Notes: generated from the letters alone by a model not told the origin. A DNA stretch of 12,223 nt from an uncultured bacterium (GCA_913009865.1 CAJVYK010000053.1:1-12223), one strand, 5' to 3'. Shown: positions 5,315 to 12,051, counted from the stretch's first letter. Translations and numbers: made by a program.

Positions 5315-6592
5315 TTATTTTTCCAGTGCGGTTAAGTCTTCGTAGGTTTCACGTTTTCTTATAACGCTAAACTTATCGCCATCGACAAGCACTTCAGCGG
5401 CCCGGCGGCGGGCGTTGTAATTACTGCTCATCGTAGAGCAATACGCCCCAGCGGTAAATATAGAGATCAAGCGCCCTCGTTTTGTCGGCGGCAAAGCTCT
5501 ATCCTTTGCGAAAAAGTCCGCCGCCTCGCAAATCGGCCCGACAACGTCAACAACAACAGTTCCGTCCAATTGCAAATCCTTATCCCGCCGGGAAGGCACA
5601 AATTTCTCATTTACCTTCACCGGCCAGATGAAGTGAAAAGCACCATACAATGGCGGGCGAATCAAATCGTTCATCCCGGCATCGACTATAACAAATTTCT
5701 TCTCACCGCCTTTTTTCAGATATAAAACCTGCGTTACCAAAATTCCTGCGTTAGCTGCGATACTCGCTCCCGGCTCAAGGATAAGTTTTAGATTTCTATT
5801 CTTTAATAATGGCACGATAGCAGCGGCATAATCAGCGGCTGTCGGCGATGCTTCGGTTGTATAATCGGCTCCGTATCCGCCGCCGACATCTATCGCCTCG
5901 ATTGTGAACCCATCGCTGCGCAATTGTTCGATTAGAGCTAATACTTTTTCTATCGCCTCGACATACGGCTCAACAGTATGGCCGGCCGAACCTAAATGTA
6001 TATGGATTGCGCAAAGTTTCACCGCCTCGTTTTTACCATAATCGGAAAAAATCTTTTGTGCACGTTCAATGTCAACACCGAATTTAGTTTCCTTTTTGCC
6101 TGTCGTGGTATAGGTATGTGTTTTCGGGTCAACGTCGGGGTTGACACGCAGGGCTGCTTTCGTCATTTTCCCTGTTTGTTTCGCCAATCGAATCAGGTTT
6201 TCCAGTTCAGCTTCTGATTCGATATTGAAGTAGCCGACGTCGGCTTTTAACGCTTCGATGATTTCGGCATCGGTTTTGCCGACGCCTGCATAGGCGATTT
6301 TCGATGGGTCGGCCCCTGCCTGCAGAACACGATACAACTCTCCGCCGCTGACGATGTCAAATCCGCTGCCGGCCTTGGCCATAAATTTTAGGATATTTAT
6401 ATTTCCGCAGGCCTTGACCGAATAGCAAATCACAGGTTCAAGCATGTTATAGGCCTGTTGAATCTTTTGCAGGTGGTTTTTGAAGGTGGCCTTGCTGTAG
6501 ATATAAACCGGCGTGCCGACCTGGCTGACTATTCTTTCAACAGCTGCGTCTTCAGCAAATAGTTTACCGTTTTTATAATTGAAATAATCCAT
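5315..6592 (-). CDS. lysA: Diaminopimelate decarboxylase
   Basis: A PLP-dependent fold-type III enzyme that decarboxylates meso-diaminopimelate to L-lysine, the last step of lysine synthesis. The product has 425 residues, a normal length. The PLP lysine is Lys60 in YSVKACGN. Other family marks are SGGEL (82-86), KFGVD (170-174), HIHLGS (197-202), the phosphate-binding GGGYG (237-241), GPICEAADF (352-360, Cys355 and Glu356 completing the partner active site) and AGAYCSTMSSNYN (381-393). An oddity is EPGAS at 273-277: the family normally has EPGR, whose Arg contacts substrate, and here the codon is GCG for Ala276. The ATG at 6592 is preferred because a start at 6703 would lie upstream of the likely promoter and add 37 residues without family counterpart. 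No good Shine-Dalgarno is seen. Related ornithine/arginine-type decarboxylases are less likely given the CE and SSNYN motifs. Confidence 0.93.
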   Translation of the reverse strand: MDYFNYKNGKLFAEDAAVERIVSQVGTPVYIYSKATFKNHLQKIQQAYNMLEPVICYSVKACGNINILKFMAKAGSGFDIVSGGELYRVLQAGADPSKIAYAGVGKTDAEIIEALKADVGYFNIESEAELENLIRLAKQTGKMTKAALRVNPDVDPKTHTYTTTGKKETKFGVDIERAQKIFSDYGKNEAVKLCAIHIHLGSAGHTVEPYVEAIEKVLALIEQLRSDGFTIEAIDVGGGYGADYTTEASPTAADYAAAIVPLLKNRNLKLILEPGASIAANAGILVTQVLYLKKGGEKKFVIVDAGMNDLIRPPLYGAFHFIWPVKVNEKFVPSRRDKDLQLDGTVVVDVVGPICEAADFFAKDRALPPTKRGRLISIFTAGAYCSTMSSNYNARRRAAEVLVDGDKFSVIRKRETYEDLTALEK

Positions 6593-6603
6593 AATATCGT
6601 ATT

Positions 6604-6644
6604 GGTATATACCGCCAGTATAATAAATTGTCAGCCGATTGCAA
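6604..6644 (-). promoter_or_regulatory. Putative lysA promoter with palindromic site
   Basis: On the reverse strand TTGCAA (6644-6639) and TATACT (6622-6617) are spaced by 16 bp. Transcription would start near 6610, leaving a leader of about 18 nt, too short for a lysine riboswitch. The 10-bp palindrome GGTATATACC at 6604-6613 overlaps the predicted start and could be a repressor site, although no regulator is identifiable here. Confidence 0.5.
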
Positions 6645-6661
6645 GAAGGCAACCATGGATA

Positions 6662-6700
6662 TATAGCCGTGGTATTGGGGGGTGTTGTGAGCCGGCTATA
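6662..6700. repeat. Inverted repeat with G-rich loop
   Basis: TATAGCCG at 6662-6669 is the exact reverse complement of CGGCTATA at 6693-6700. The 23-nt loop contains a run of six G. It lies between the lysA promoter and the terminator of the lysine-repeat gene, outside any gene. Its role is unknown. Confidence 0.45.
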
Positions 6701-6720
6701 CACAAGATTCTATATAATAC

Positions 6721-6761
6721 AAAAAAAACGGAAGGCTCTGTCAGTCGTGACGGAACCTTCC
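6721..6761 (-). terminator. Strong intrinsic terminator of the lysine-repeat gene
   Basis: Read on the reverse strand, GGAAGG opens a stem of about 14 bp (6761 down to 6730) with one mismatch, one G-U pair and a small loop, followed by eight T residues (6728-6721). This is a classic rho-independent terminator about 50 bp after the stop codon. It isolates the gene from lysA downstream. Confidence 0.85.
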
Positions 6762-6776
6762 ATTTTCGCGTAATTT

Positions 6777-6798
6777 GCCAAAGTACGAGGACTTTGGC
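6777..6798 (-). other. Hairpin just after the lysine-repeat gene
   Basis: GCCAAAGT at 6777-6784 and ACTTTGGC at 6791-6798 form a perfect 8-bp stem with a 6-nt loop, 11 bp after the stop codon. No T-run follows, so it is more likely to protect the 3' end of the message than to terminate. Confidence 0.55.
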
Positions 6799-6809
6799 TA
6801 AATGCTGTG

Positions 6810-6998
6810 CTATTTCTTTTTCTTCTTTGCTACTTTCTTCTTAGTTGCTTTTTTCTTGGTTGCTTTTTTCTTTGCTTTCTTTTTAGTTGCTTTCTTCTTA
6901 GTTGCTTTCTTCTTAGCTTTTTTCTTAGTTGTTTTCTTCTTTGCGGTTTTCTTCTTTGCTACTTTCTTCTTTTTCTTTGCGACTTTTTTCTTTGCCAT
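6810..6998 (-). CDS. Lysine-repeat, H1-like DNA-binding protein
   Basis: The 62-residue product is 40 lysines arranged in 12 blocks of three or five, separated by Ala, Thr or Val in pairs or singly (KKKAT, KKKVA, KKKA). There are no acidic, aromatic, Arg, Gly or Pro residues. Such lysine/alanine/threonine repeats are known from bacterial histone-H1-like proteins, which bind DNA or RNA through charge, so nucleoid binding is the likely role. It is almost pure tail with no folded domain. The gene is convincing despite low complexity: GAAAGGAGA lies 5 nt before the ATG, and two hairpins, one a strong terminator, follow. High expression is plausible from the ribosome-binding site. The Phe-rich frames on the opposite strand are its mirror image and not genes. 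Confidence 0.85.
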   Translation of the reverse strand: MAKKKVAKKKKKVAKKKTAKKKTTKKKAKKKATKKKATKKKAKKKATKKKATKKKVAKKKKK

Positions 6999-7266
6999 TA
7001 TTTTCTCCTTTCGGCAGTAACTCCTTTTACATTCCAGTTAATGTCATACTAATTTACTATCAAAAATTTCACAAAACAAATTATAAAAAAACTTAAACAC
7101 TGTTATACTTTTTTTATCGTCCAGAAGTTTAAAAATACTTCATAAAATTTTTTGTTGTCGATGTTTTACACAGCGCCTCATATTGTTTATCATACTCCTT
7201 AATGAAGCGATACAACTTGCTTTACTGTAACGAAAGTTTTTACTCAAGCTTGGGTTGCGACTAAAG

Positions 7267-7515
7267 TTATTGCTCAGGCCGAGAAACCGTTTTGTTGTAA
7301 TTATTTGTTAAAGGCCGTTTATTTAACTTATTAGCTGGTTTCGCAGCTTTTGATTGTAAAGAATGGATCTTTTCTTTGTCACTATGTAGTATTTCTGAAG
7401 TGTTGCGAAACGTTGGAAGATAAGTAAAAGCGGACTTTTCTTTTGAAAGCTTTTGCTGTTTGTTAATAGTTTTTGCTGATTGAAGTTTTCTGTTTTTTTT
7501 GTAATATTTTTTCAA
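7267..7515 (-). CDS. Doubtful small basic ORF
   Basis: An 82-codon frame starting at TTG encodes a Lys/Asn/Ser/Gln-rich, basic, low-complexity peptide with no recognised domain. No Shine-Dalgarno precedes it. Its 5' end overlaps the probable nadD promoter on the opposite strand. The AT-rich composition alone could leave this frame open and lysine-rich. It is listed because it fills otherwise empty sequence and, if translated, would be another small basic protein next to the lysine-repeat gene. Confidence 0.2.
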   Translation of the reverse strand: MKKYYKKNRKLQSAKTINKQQKLSKEKSAFTYLPTFRNTSEILHSDKEKIHSLQSKAAKPANKLNKRPLTNNYNKTVSRPEQ

Positions 7516-7536
7516 TAACGCACAGTTTGCGTGTTA
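7480..7536 (+). promoter_or_regulatory. Possible nadD promoter and leader hairpin
   Basis: TTGAAG at 7480-7485, a 16-bp T-rich spacer and TAATAT at 7502-7507 could be a promoter, giving a leader of about 30 nt. Within that leader ACGCA (7518-7522) pairs with TGCGT (7528-7532). No Shine-Dalgarno is seen before the nadD ATG. Confidence 0.35.
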
Positions 7537-7544
7537 ATTGTTTT

Positions 7545-8177
7545 ATGGCAGAAAAAAGAATAGCCTTGTTTGGCGGCACATTCGACCCGATTCATCGCGG
7601 CCATACTACTGTCGCCGCCGACGCAGCCGAACATATCGGCGCAGAGAAAACCGTTTTCATTCCCGCGAAGCGCTCTCCCCTCAAGGATTCTTTTCCCAAA
7701 GCAAGTGAGGATGACCGGCTCGCTATGATAGCTCTTGCAATCGCCGGGAATGAAAAGTTTCAGCTAAGTGATTACGAATTGAACAAGTCCGAGCCGAGCT
7801 ATACTTTGGAAACCGTAAGACGGTTTCAGGCCGAGTATGGCGGTGGAACTTTAATTTACTGGCTGGCCGGCGCCGATAGTATTGATGATTTGCCGTATTG
7901 GAAGGGAATCGCCGAGCTGATTGACGCCTGCAATCTATCTGTGATGTACAGGGCCGGCTGCGTCCCGCCGGATTTTACCAAATTTACAGCCGTCTGGGGT
8001 TCTGGCCGTGTCGAAAAGCTTCAGCGAAACGTTATCCAAACGCCTCTGGTCGATATAAGCAGCACGGAAATACGAAACAGATTAGCTCTTGGCCGCGATG
8101 CAGGCAATATGCTGCACCCCTCTGTCGCCGACTATATCCGCAAACACGGCCTCTACCAGCCAAAGGCCAAGCCTTAG
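7545..8177 (+). CDS. nadD: Nicotinate-nucleotide adenylyltransferase
   Basis: Transfers AMP from ATP to nicotinate mononucleotide, making deamido-NAD in the de novo and salvage NAD pathways. The product has 210 residues, the usual length. The nucleotidyltransferase signature GGTFDPIHRGH (10-20) contains the HxGH-type ATP site (His17 to His20). PAKRSPLK (40-47) and the WLAGADS region (106-112) are typical of NadD, and ISSTEIRNR (171-179) is the C-terminal ATP-binding motif. The ATG at 7545 gives the standard MAEKRIALFGGTFDP start; an upstream TTG at 7473 would add 24 hydrophobic residues read from AT-rich spacer. The neighbours (obg, proA, rsfS) often found with nadD elsewhere are absent. Confidence 0.95.
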   Translation: MAEKRIALFGGTFDPIHRGHTTVAADAAEHIGAEKTVFIPAKRSPLKDSFPKASEDDRLAMIALAIAGNEKFQLSDYELNKSEPSYTLETVRRFQAEYGGGTLIYWLAGADSIDDLPYWKGIAELIDACNLSVMYRAGCVPPDFTKFTAVWGSGRVEKLQRNVIQTPLVDISSTEIRNRLALGRDAGNMLHPSVADYIRKHGLYQPKAKP

Positions 8178-8190
8178 CTTCGGATGTTTA

Positions 8191-8344
8191 GGACTTGTAA
8201 ATTAATTAGGTTTCGTTTTTGGCTGAGCGAGGACAAGGCTGGCAAAGAAGAATGCACAGCGATATTGAAATATTGCGAGCAATTCTGATGCCGCCAGCCG
8301 AAGCCGCAGCCAGCCAAAATGGAAGATAATTTATTTACACGTCC
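8191..8344. mobile_element. MITE-like long imperfect inverted repeat
   Basis: The two ends are related inverted repeats. The left end begins GGACTTGTAAATTAATT at 8191 and runs to TTTTTGGCTG at 8216-8225. The right end, read on the other strand from 8344, begins GGACGTGTAAATAAATT and reaches TTTTGGCTG at about 8318-8310. The centre also folds back, with GCGATATT/ATATTGC at about 8260-8277. Each outer end is flanked by TTA (8188-8190 and 8345-8347), a possible 3-bp target duplication. It has no coding capacity. It could be a non-autonomous transposon remnant, or a large hairpin acting as a two-way terminator between the convergent nadD and radical SAM genes. Confidence 0.55.
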
Positions 8345-8358
8345 TTAGCCCGCATTTT

Positions 8359-9390
8359 TCATACCGCAATCGGTTCAAAGTAACATTCCGCAGGCCCGAT
8401 TGTCGATCTGTCAAAACCGTTCTTGAAGAGACACTCTCTGATTTTGGTACAAAGGTGACATTTGCCTGCATAAACTTTTGCTTTTTTATAGCCGGGTTTT
8501 ATGGTTCTATCGAGCAGCCCAGCCGGACCGAGGTTAAAGAGTGTATCGATAAGTTCGTTGCGTGTCGGATGAAACTGCCGCCAGATATTCTCTAACGGAG
8601 TTTGGTTTATATTTGCGATAATGATACCGCTGCAGGTTCCGCTGAAGACGTTGCCGAATGGGTCGATGTGTACGCCTTTTGCAGCGAGGAAAACTGATTT
8701 GCAATTCACTGAAGCGATGGCTTCTATCGGTTTATCTGCGAGCAGCTCAGCTAACTTCCCTGCAGCCCTTCCGGTGAAGCGGCAGGGGTAGCGGTTTATG
8801 GCGGATATGTAATTGCGGTTTCGTTCATCGGCCGAGATATTTTTCATCTCAATCGGATTATCAAGGTATTTTTGCCATCGTATCAGTACACGGCTGGGCC
8901 CAAGCATCTCGGCAGCTATACCGGCTAATCGGCGCAGCGGTTCTATGTCAACGTATTGCTGGTGAAATGGGTCGCAGCTGATTTTCAGTCGGCCCATTCC
9001 GAGCTGGTCGAGAATTTTTAGTCGCTGCCGGACAATTTTTTCACTGGTAGCCCAGAAAGCGTTTGTCTCTATCATATCCACTTTACCGAGTTTTTGTTTT
9101 TGTGCCTGCTTTAGAACCTCTTGCAGATGTCCCCAGAACAAAAATGGTTCACCGCCGGTGATGTGGATTTTGGCGGTATCGCCGGCTATGGATTTGAGCG
9201 ACTGCCATGCGCCGATAGCGGTATCTATGGGCATAAGGCCGTTCCGGTCGGGGCTGCAGTTGTAATAGCAGAATTCACAGCTACAGTTGCATTTGTATGT
9301 CAGCATCAGTCCTGCCGATCGCCAGAGCTTGAATTTCGGTTCGTCTCGACCGGCTTGCCTGTTGTAAATATTGCCAGAGAGTTCCTTCAT
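8359..9390 (-). CDS. Radical SAM protein with SPASM-like C-terminus
   Basis: The 343-residue product has the radical SAM [4Fe-4S] motif CX3CX2C at Cys34, Cys38 and Cys41 (CNCSCEFC), GGEP at 79-82 for SAM binding, and a later ISCDPFHQQYV strand (137-147). The C-terminal part carries further cysteines: Cys230, Cys253 in the HIDPFGNVFSGTC stretch, then Cys311-X2-Cys314-X5-Cys320 and Cys336. That order resembles a SPASM/twitch domain binding auxiliary Fe-S clusters, as in peptide-modifying and sulfatase-maturing enzymes, but the last spacing is not classical. The substrate is unknown, and no precursor peptide gene was found beside it. Its ATG lies 12 nt after the mnmG stop on the same strand, so it is probably the second gene of that operon. 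Only a weak GAAGA precedes the start. Confidence 0.85.
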   Translation of the reverse strand: MKELSGNIYNRQAGRDEPKFKLWRSAGLMLTYKCNCSCEFCYYNCSPDRNGLMPIDTAIGAWQSLKSIAGDTAKIHITGGEPFLFWGHLQEVLKQAQKQKLGKVDMIETNAFWATSEKIVRQRLKILDQLGMGRLKISCDPFHQQYVDIEPLRRLAGIAAEMLGPSRVLIRWQKYLDNPIEMKNISADERNRNYISAINRYPCRFTGRAAGKLAELLADKPIEAIASVNCKSVFLAAKGVHIDPFGNVFSGTCSGIIIANINQTPLENIWRQFHPTRNELIDTLFNLGPAGLLDRTIKPGYKKAKVYAGKCHLCTKIRECLFKNGFDRSTIGPAECYFEPIAV

Positions 9391-9402
9391 AATCTTCGGT
9401 CT

Positions 9403-11226
9403 CTAATAGTATTTTTTCAGATGAATTTGAATCACAGTGATATCAGCGGGGGTGATACCGCTTATTCGAGAGGCCTGAGCAAGTGTGCCGGGCCCAAAGG
9501 CCGACAGCTTTTCTTTCGCCTCAGCCCGAAGATGCTCAATCCTTTCATAATCCAAATCCAGCGGTATTTTTTTATTCTCAAGAGTTTTGAAGCCGGCCAC
9601 CAATCGCTGCTGTTTTGCTAAGTAGCCCTCGTATTTGGCATCGATAATTACCGCCTGCAGGACATCTCTACCGAAACCGCCGATTTTAATATCAGGATTA
9701 TCGGCCAGCGTTTCCGCAACAGTATTACCGGGCTGGCACAGCCGTTCCCACAAACTCAGCCCTTCTGAGCGTCTGTTTCGCAGATAACCTTTAAGTTTAT
9801 CGATACCTGCCAGCTTATTTTGGAATTTAGTCCATCGCTTTTCGCCCACAATCCCGACCGATTTGCCGATTTGCGTCAATCTTCTATCCGCATTATCGGC
9901 CCTTAACGCCAGCCGATACTCGGCTCGCGACGTGAACATCCGGTAAGGTTCATCAATCCCTTTGGTCAGCAAATCGTCTATCATCACCCCGATATACGCC
10001 TGGTCTCTGCCGAGAACAATCGGCTCTTTGCCCTGCACTTTTCCAGCTGCATTTGTACCAGCCACAATACCCTGTCCCGCCGCCTCTTCATATCCGCTGG
10101 TGCCGTTAATCTGCCCTGCTAAAAACAGCCCCGATATTTTCTTAGTCTCTAAGTTGTTTTTAAGTTGTATCGGCGGACAGTAATCGTACTCAATCGCATA
10201 AGCATAATGCAGTATCCGGGCATTTTCAGTTCCGGGCAATAACTTTAACATTTGCTCCTGAACGTCTTTCGGCAGCGAAGTGCTTATGCCGTTGCAGTAG
10301 ATAGTCGAGTTTTTTTCGTCTTCAGGTTCCAAAAATACCTGATGTCGGCTCTTGTCAGCGAAACGCACGACCTTTGTCTCGATACTTGGGCAGTACCGCG
10401 GCCCGGTGGAGGTGATTTGCCCGCAGTAGAGCGGTGCGCGATGCAGGTTGTCCCGTATTAACCGGTGTATTTTTTCGTTTGTGTAGGTTATCCAGCAGGG
10501 CATTTGCGGCCGATTTATTCTTTCGGTCATAAATGAAAAGGGCACCGGTTCTTCATCACCATTTTGGACCTGCAGTTTGTCGTAATCGACGGTTGCCGCA
10601 TCCAGCCGGGCGGGAGTACCGGTTTTTAGCCTTTTAAGTTCCAGCCCTATATGTTCAATGCTTTGCGCAAGTTCATTGGCAGCCGGCTCGCCGAGCCGTC
10701 CCCCGCTGAACTGCTGGCTTCCTATGTGCATTAAGCCGCGAAGAAATGTCCCTGTTGTTAGAATTACCGTTGGAGCGTTATATACCGTCCCATCCCGGCA
10801 GCGTACCGCTCGCACTCTATTTTTCTCAGTGATAACCTCTGTTACCATTGCCTCGATGATAGTCAAATTGGCGGTATGTTCGAGTCGGCGGCGGATATAA
10901 TCTTTATACTTATACTTATCCGCCTGTGCCCTTGGCGCCTGTACAGCCGGGCCTTTCGAGCGGTTAAGCAGCCGAAACTGAATGCCGGTTGCGTCTATGG
11001 CTTCTCCCATCAGCCCGCCCAACGCATCCACTTCGCGTGCGATTTGTCCTTTTGCAAGCCCGCCGATAGCGGGGTTGCAGCTCATTTTTGCTATTTGTTC
11101 TTTGCGTATGGTTAAAAGGGCGGTTTGTGCTCCGATTTTCGCCGCAGCGTGAGCCGCCTCGGCGCCGGCGTGGCCGGCACCTATAACAATACAATCGAAA
11201 TCATTTGTTTTCGTTCTGTCAGACAT
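9403..11226 (-). CDS. mnmG: tRNA uridine-5-carboxymethylaminomethyl modification enzyme
   Basis: With MnmE, MnmG (GidA) adds the carboxymethylaminomethyl group to the wobble uridine U34 of certain tRNAs, using FAD, NADH and methylene-tetrahydrofolate. The product has 607 residues; E. coli has 629. The FAD-binding GAGHAGAEAA motif is at 16-25, and SCNPAIGG at 49-56 and GPRYCPSIE at 275-283 hold the two catalytic cysteines (Cys50 and Cys279, matching Cys47 and Cys277 of E. coli). Other marks are TGTFLRG (158-164), TGTPAR (202-207), AGQINGTSGYEEAAGQG (370-386) and FTSRAEYRL (431-439). The C-terminal helical domain for MnmE and tRNA binding is complete. mnmE is not in the window. The ATG at 11226 is 8 nt from a TATACT -10, and no Shine-Dalgarno is present, suggesting a nearly leaderless message. 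Confidence 0.97.
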   Translation of the reverse strand: MSDRTKTNDFDCIVIGAGHAGAEAAHAAAKIGAQTALLTIRKEQIAKMSCNPAIGGLAKGQIAREVDALGGLMGEAIDATGIQFRLLNRSKGPAVQAPRAQADKYKYKDYIRRRLEHTANLTIIEAMVTEVITEKNRVRAVRCRDGTVYNAPTVILTTGTFLRGLMHIGSQQFSGGRLGEPAANELAQSIEHIGLELKRLKTGTPARLDAATVDYDKLQVQNGDEEPVPFSFMTERINRPQMPCWITYTNEKIHRLIRDNLHRAPLYCGQITSTGPRYCPSIETKVVRFADKSRHQVFLEPEDEKNSTIYCNGISTSLPKDVQEQMLKLLPGTENARILHYAYAIEYDYCPPIQLKNNLETKKISGLFLAGQINGTSGYEEAAGQGIVAGTNAAGKVQGKEPIVLGRDQAYIGVMIDDLLTKGIDEPYRMFTSRAEYRLALRADNADRRLTQIGKSVGIVGEKRWTKFQNKLAGIDKLKGYLRNRRSEGLSLWERLCQPGNTVAETLADNPDIKIGGFGRDVLQAVIIDAKYEGYLAKQQRLVAGFKTLENKKIPLDLDYERIEHLRAEAKEKLSAFGPGTLAQASRISGITPADITVIQIHLKKYY

Positions 11227-11234
11227 CGCCAGTC

Positions 11235-11262
11235 AGTATAGCTTTTTGAACTCTTTAATCAA
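11235..11262 (-). promoter_or_regulatory. Putative mnmG promoter, leaderless
   Basis: On the reverse strand TTGATT (11262-11257) and TATACT (11240-11235) are spaced by 16 bp. Only 8 bases separate the -10 from the ATG, so transcription should start within one or two bases of the start codon. Confidence 0.5.
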
Positions 11263-11265
11263 GCA

Positions 11266-11281
11266 TTGACAACTGATGTCA
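11266..11281 (+). promoter_or_regulatory. Consensus -35 overlapping a 15-bp palindrome
   Basis: TTGACA at 11266-11271 is a perfect -35 for the forward gene, with only weak -10 candidates (TAATAC or TACTAT near 11288-11296). It overlaps TGACA-N5-TGTCA (11267-11281), a dyad of the kind bound by dimeric repressors. The site lies between the forward promoter and the mnmG -35, so one protein could act on both. Confidence 0.35.
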
Positions 11282-11374
11282 TTTCTCTAATACTATAGGT
11301 GGTTTATATTGCAGAATCCGTTGGGTTTGGCGTCTTATACGGAAACTATAAAAGCATAGTTCGGCTAATCAAAA

Positions 11375-11941
11375 ATGGCATCTCAAACAATAGACAAACT
11401 GGAAGCCGCCTGCCGGCAACTTAACACAGCAATATCTCTTTGGTTCAATGATGGGGATACTGTTTCGATACACGTTCTTACCTGTTCAGCCTATCAGATA
11501 GTTCATGATATTAACCGCCATCAGGGTGGAAGGGAATTACTTTATGATAGTCTTGTCTTTAAAGACGAATATCGCCGAGAGTCGATTAACTTCTTGAAGC
11601 AACACTATAACTTCTTCAAGCACGCCAAGAAAGATCCGCTAGGGACCATAGAGTTTGATCCGATTGTAACTGAATTATTCATTTTGTATACATCGCTAGG
11701 TATAGAGGCGATTGGTTACAGACCAGACGAAGTACGAGGCGCATTTAATATTTACTATGCTCTGCACAATCCTCACCATCTGACTGAAACAGGCAAGGCG
11801 AGGTTCATTGAATCTGTTCCGGAGGAAAGTCGCAGGTGGGTTCTTAGTGTGCCGAAGCAGCGTTTTTTCGAGGTATATATTCTCGGTCGTAGACAGTACT
11901 TGTCAGGCAACGAGCTATTCACCTCAAAAGACTTACAATGA
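11375..11941 (+). CDS. Conserved-looking protein of unknown function
   Basis: The 188-residue product is soluble and mostly alpha-helical, with no signal peptide or membrane span. It begins with a helix of the form DKLEAACRQLNTAI and contains the striking segment HYNFFKHAKKDP (77-88), followed by IEFDPIVTELFILYTSLGIEAIG. I believe similar proteins with an NFFKHA-type motif occur across bacteria, but I cannot name a family. The helical layout and a polar H/K/R centre are reminiscent of HEPN-like proteins, although a clean RX4-6H motif in the right place is not evident. The ATG at 11375 has no clear Shine-Dalgarno. An addiction-module gene follows 143 bp downstream, so a defence or stress role is possible but unproven. 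Confidence 0.75.
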   Translation: MASQTIDKLEAACRQLNTAISLWFNDGDTVSIHVLTCSAYQIVHDINRHQGGRELLYDSLVFKDEYRRESINFLKQHYNFFKHAKKDPLGTIEFDPIVTELFILYTSLGIEAIGYRPDEVRGAFNIYYALHNPHHLTETGKARFIESVPEESRRWVLSVPKQRFFEVYILGRRQYLSGNELFTSKDLQ

Positions 11942-12051
11942 TGCTCGTCTTTGAAATCAATCATTGTGTACTTTGCGAGATTGAAATCCAAGATGATCCA
12001 GTCCGCCCGGCAGGTGAGCTCCGCATTAGATATAACAAAGAAAACATTTGA
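11938..12051 (+). CDS. Possible 37-residue ORF overlapping the upstream stop
   Basis: The ATG at 11938 overlaps the TGA of the preceding gene (ATGA), an arrangement typical of translational coupling. The 37 codons give a mixed, non-repetitive peptide with two cysteines (CVLC at 10-13) and a basic end. It stops inside the probable -35 of the next gene. It may be a real mini-protein, the truncated start of a lost second gene, or chance. No family is recognised. Confidence 0.3.
   Translation: MMLVFEINHCVLCEIEIQDDPVRPAGELRIRYNKENI

Larger units (their letters stand above)
6999..7544. other. AT-rich intergenic region before nadD
   Basis: About 545 bp with low GC between divergent genes. It should contain the promoters of the lysine-repeat gene and of nadD, plus one doubtful reverse-strand ORF (7267-7515). 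Two related segments of the form AAAGTTNTTNCTCARGC occur at about 7233 and 7265. No structured RNA or mobile element was recognised. Confidence 0.45.

Noticed and set aside
6593..6616. Lysine riboswitch before lysA
   Set aside because: The predicted leader is about 18 nt, far too short for an L-box.
6593..6703. Upstream extension of lysA by 37 residues
   Set aside because: It would place the start upstream of the likely promoter, and the added sequence does not resemble the family.
6802..7052. Two Phe-rich forward ORFs suggesting a membrane protein
   Set aside because: They are the reverse-strand mirror of the lysine-repeat codons (AAA/AAG read as TTT/CTT); the reverse gene has the ribosome-binding site and terminator.
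7473..7544. TTG start for nadD at 7473
   Set aside because: The extra residues come from AT-rich spacer; NadD proteins begin just before the GGTFDP motif, as with the ATG at 7545.
9121..9621. Forward 166-codon ORF opposite the radical SAM and mnmG genes
   Set aside because: It is antisense to two confidently identified genes and shows no domain.
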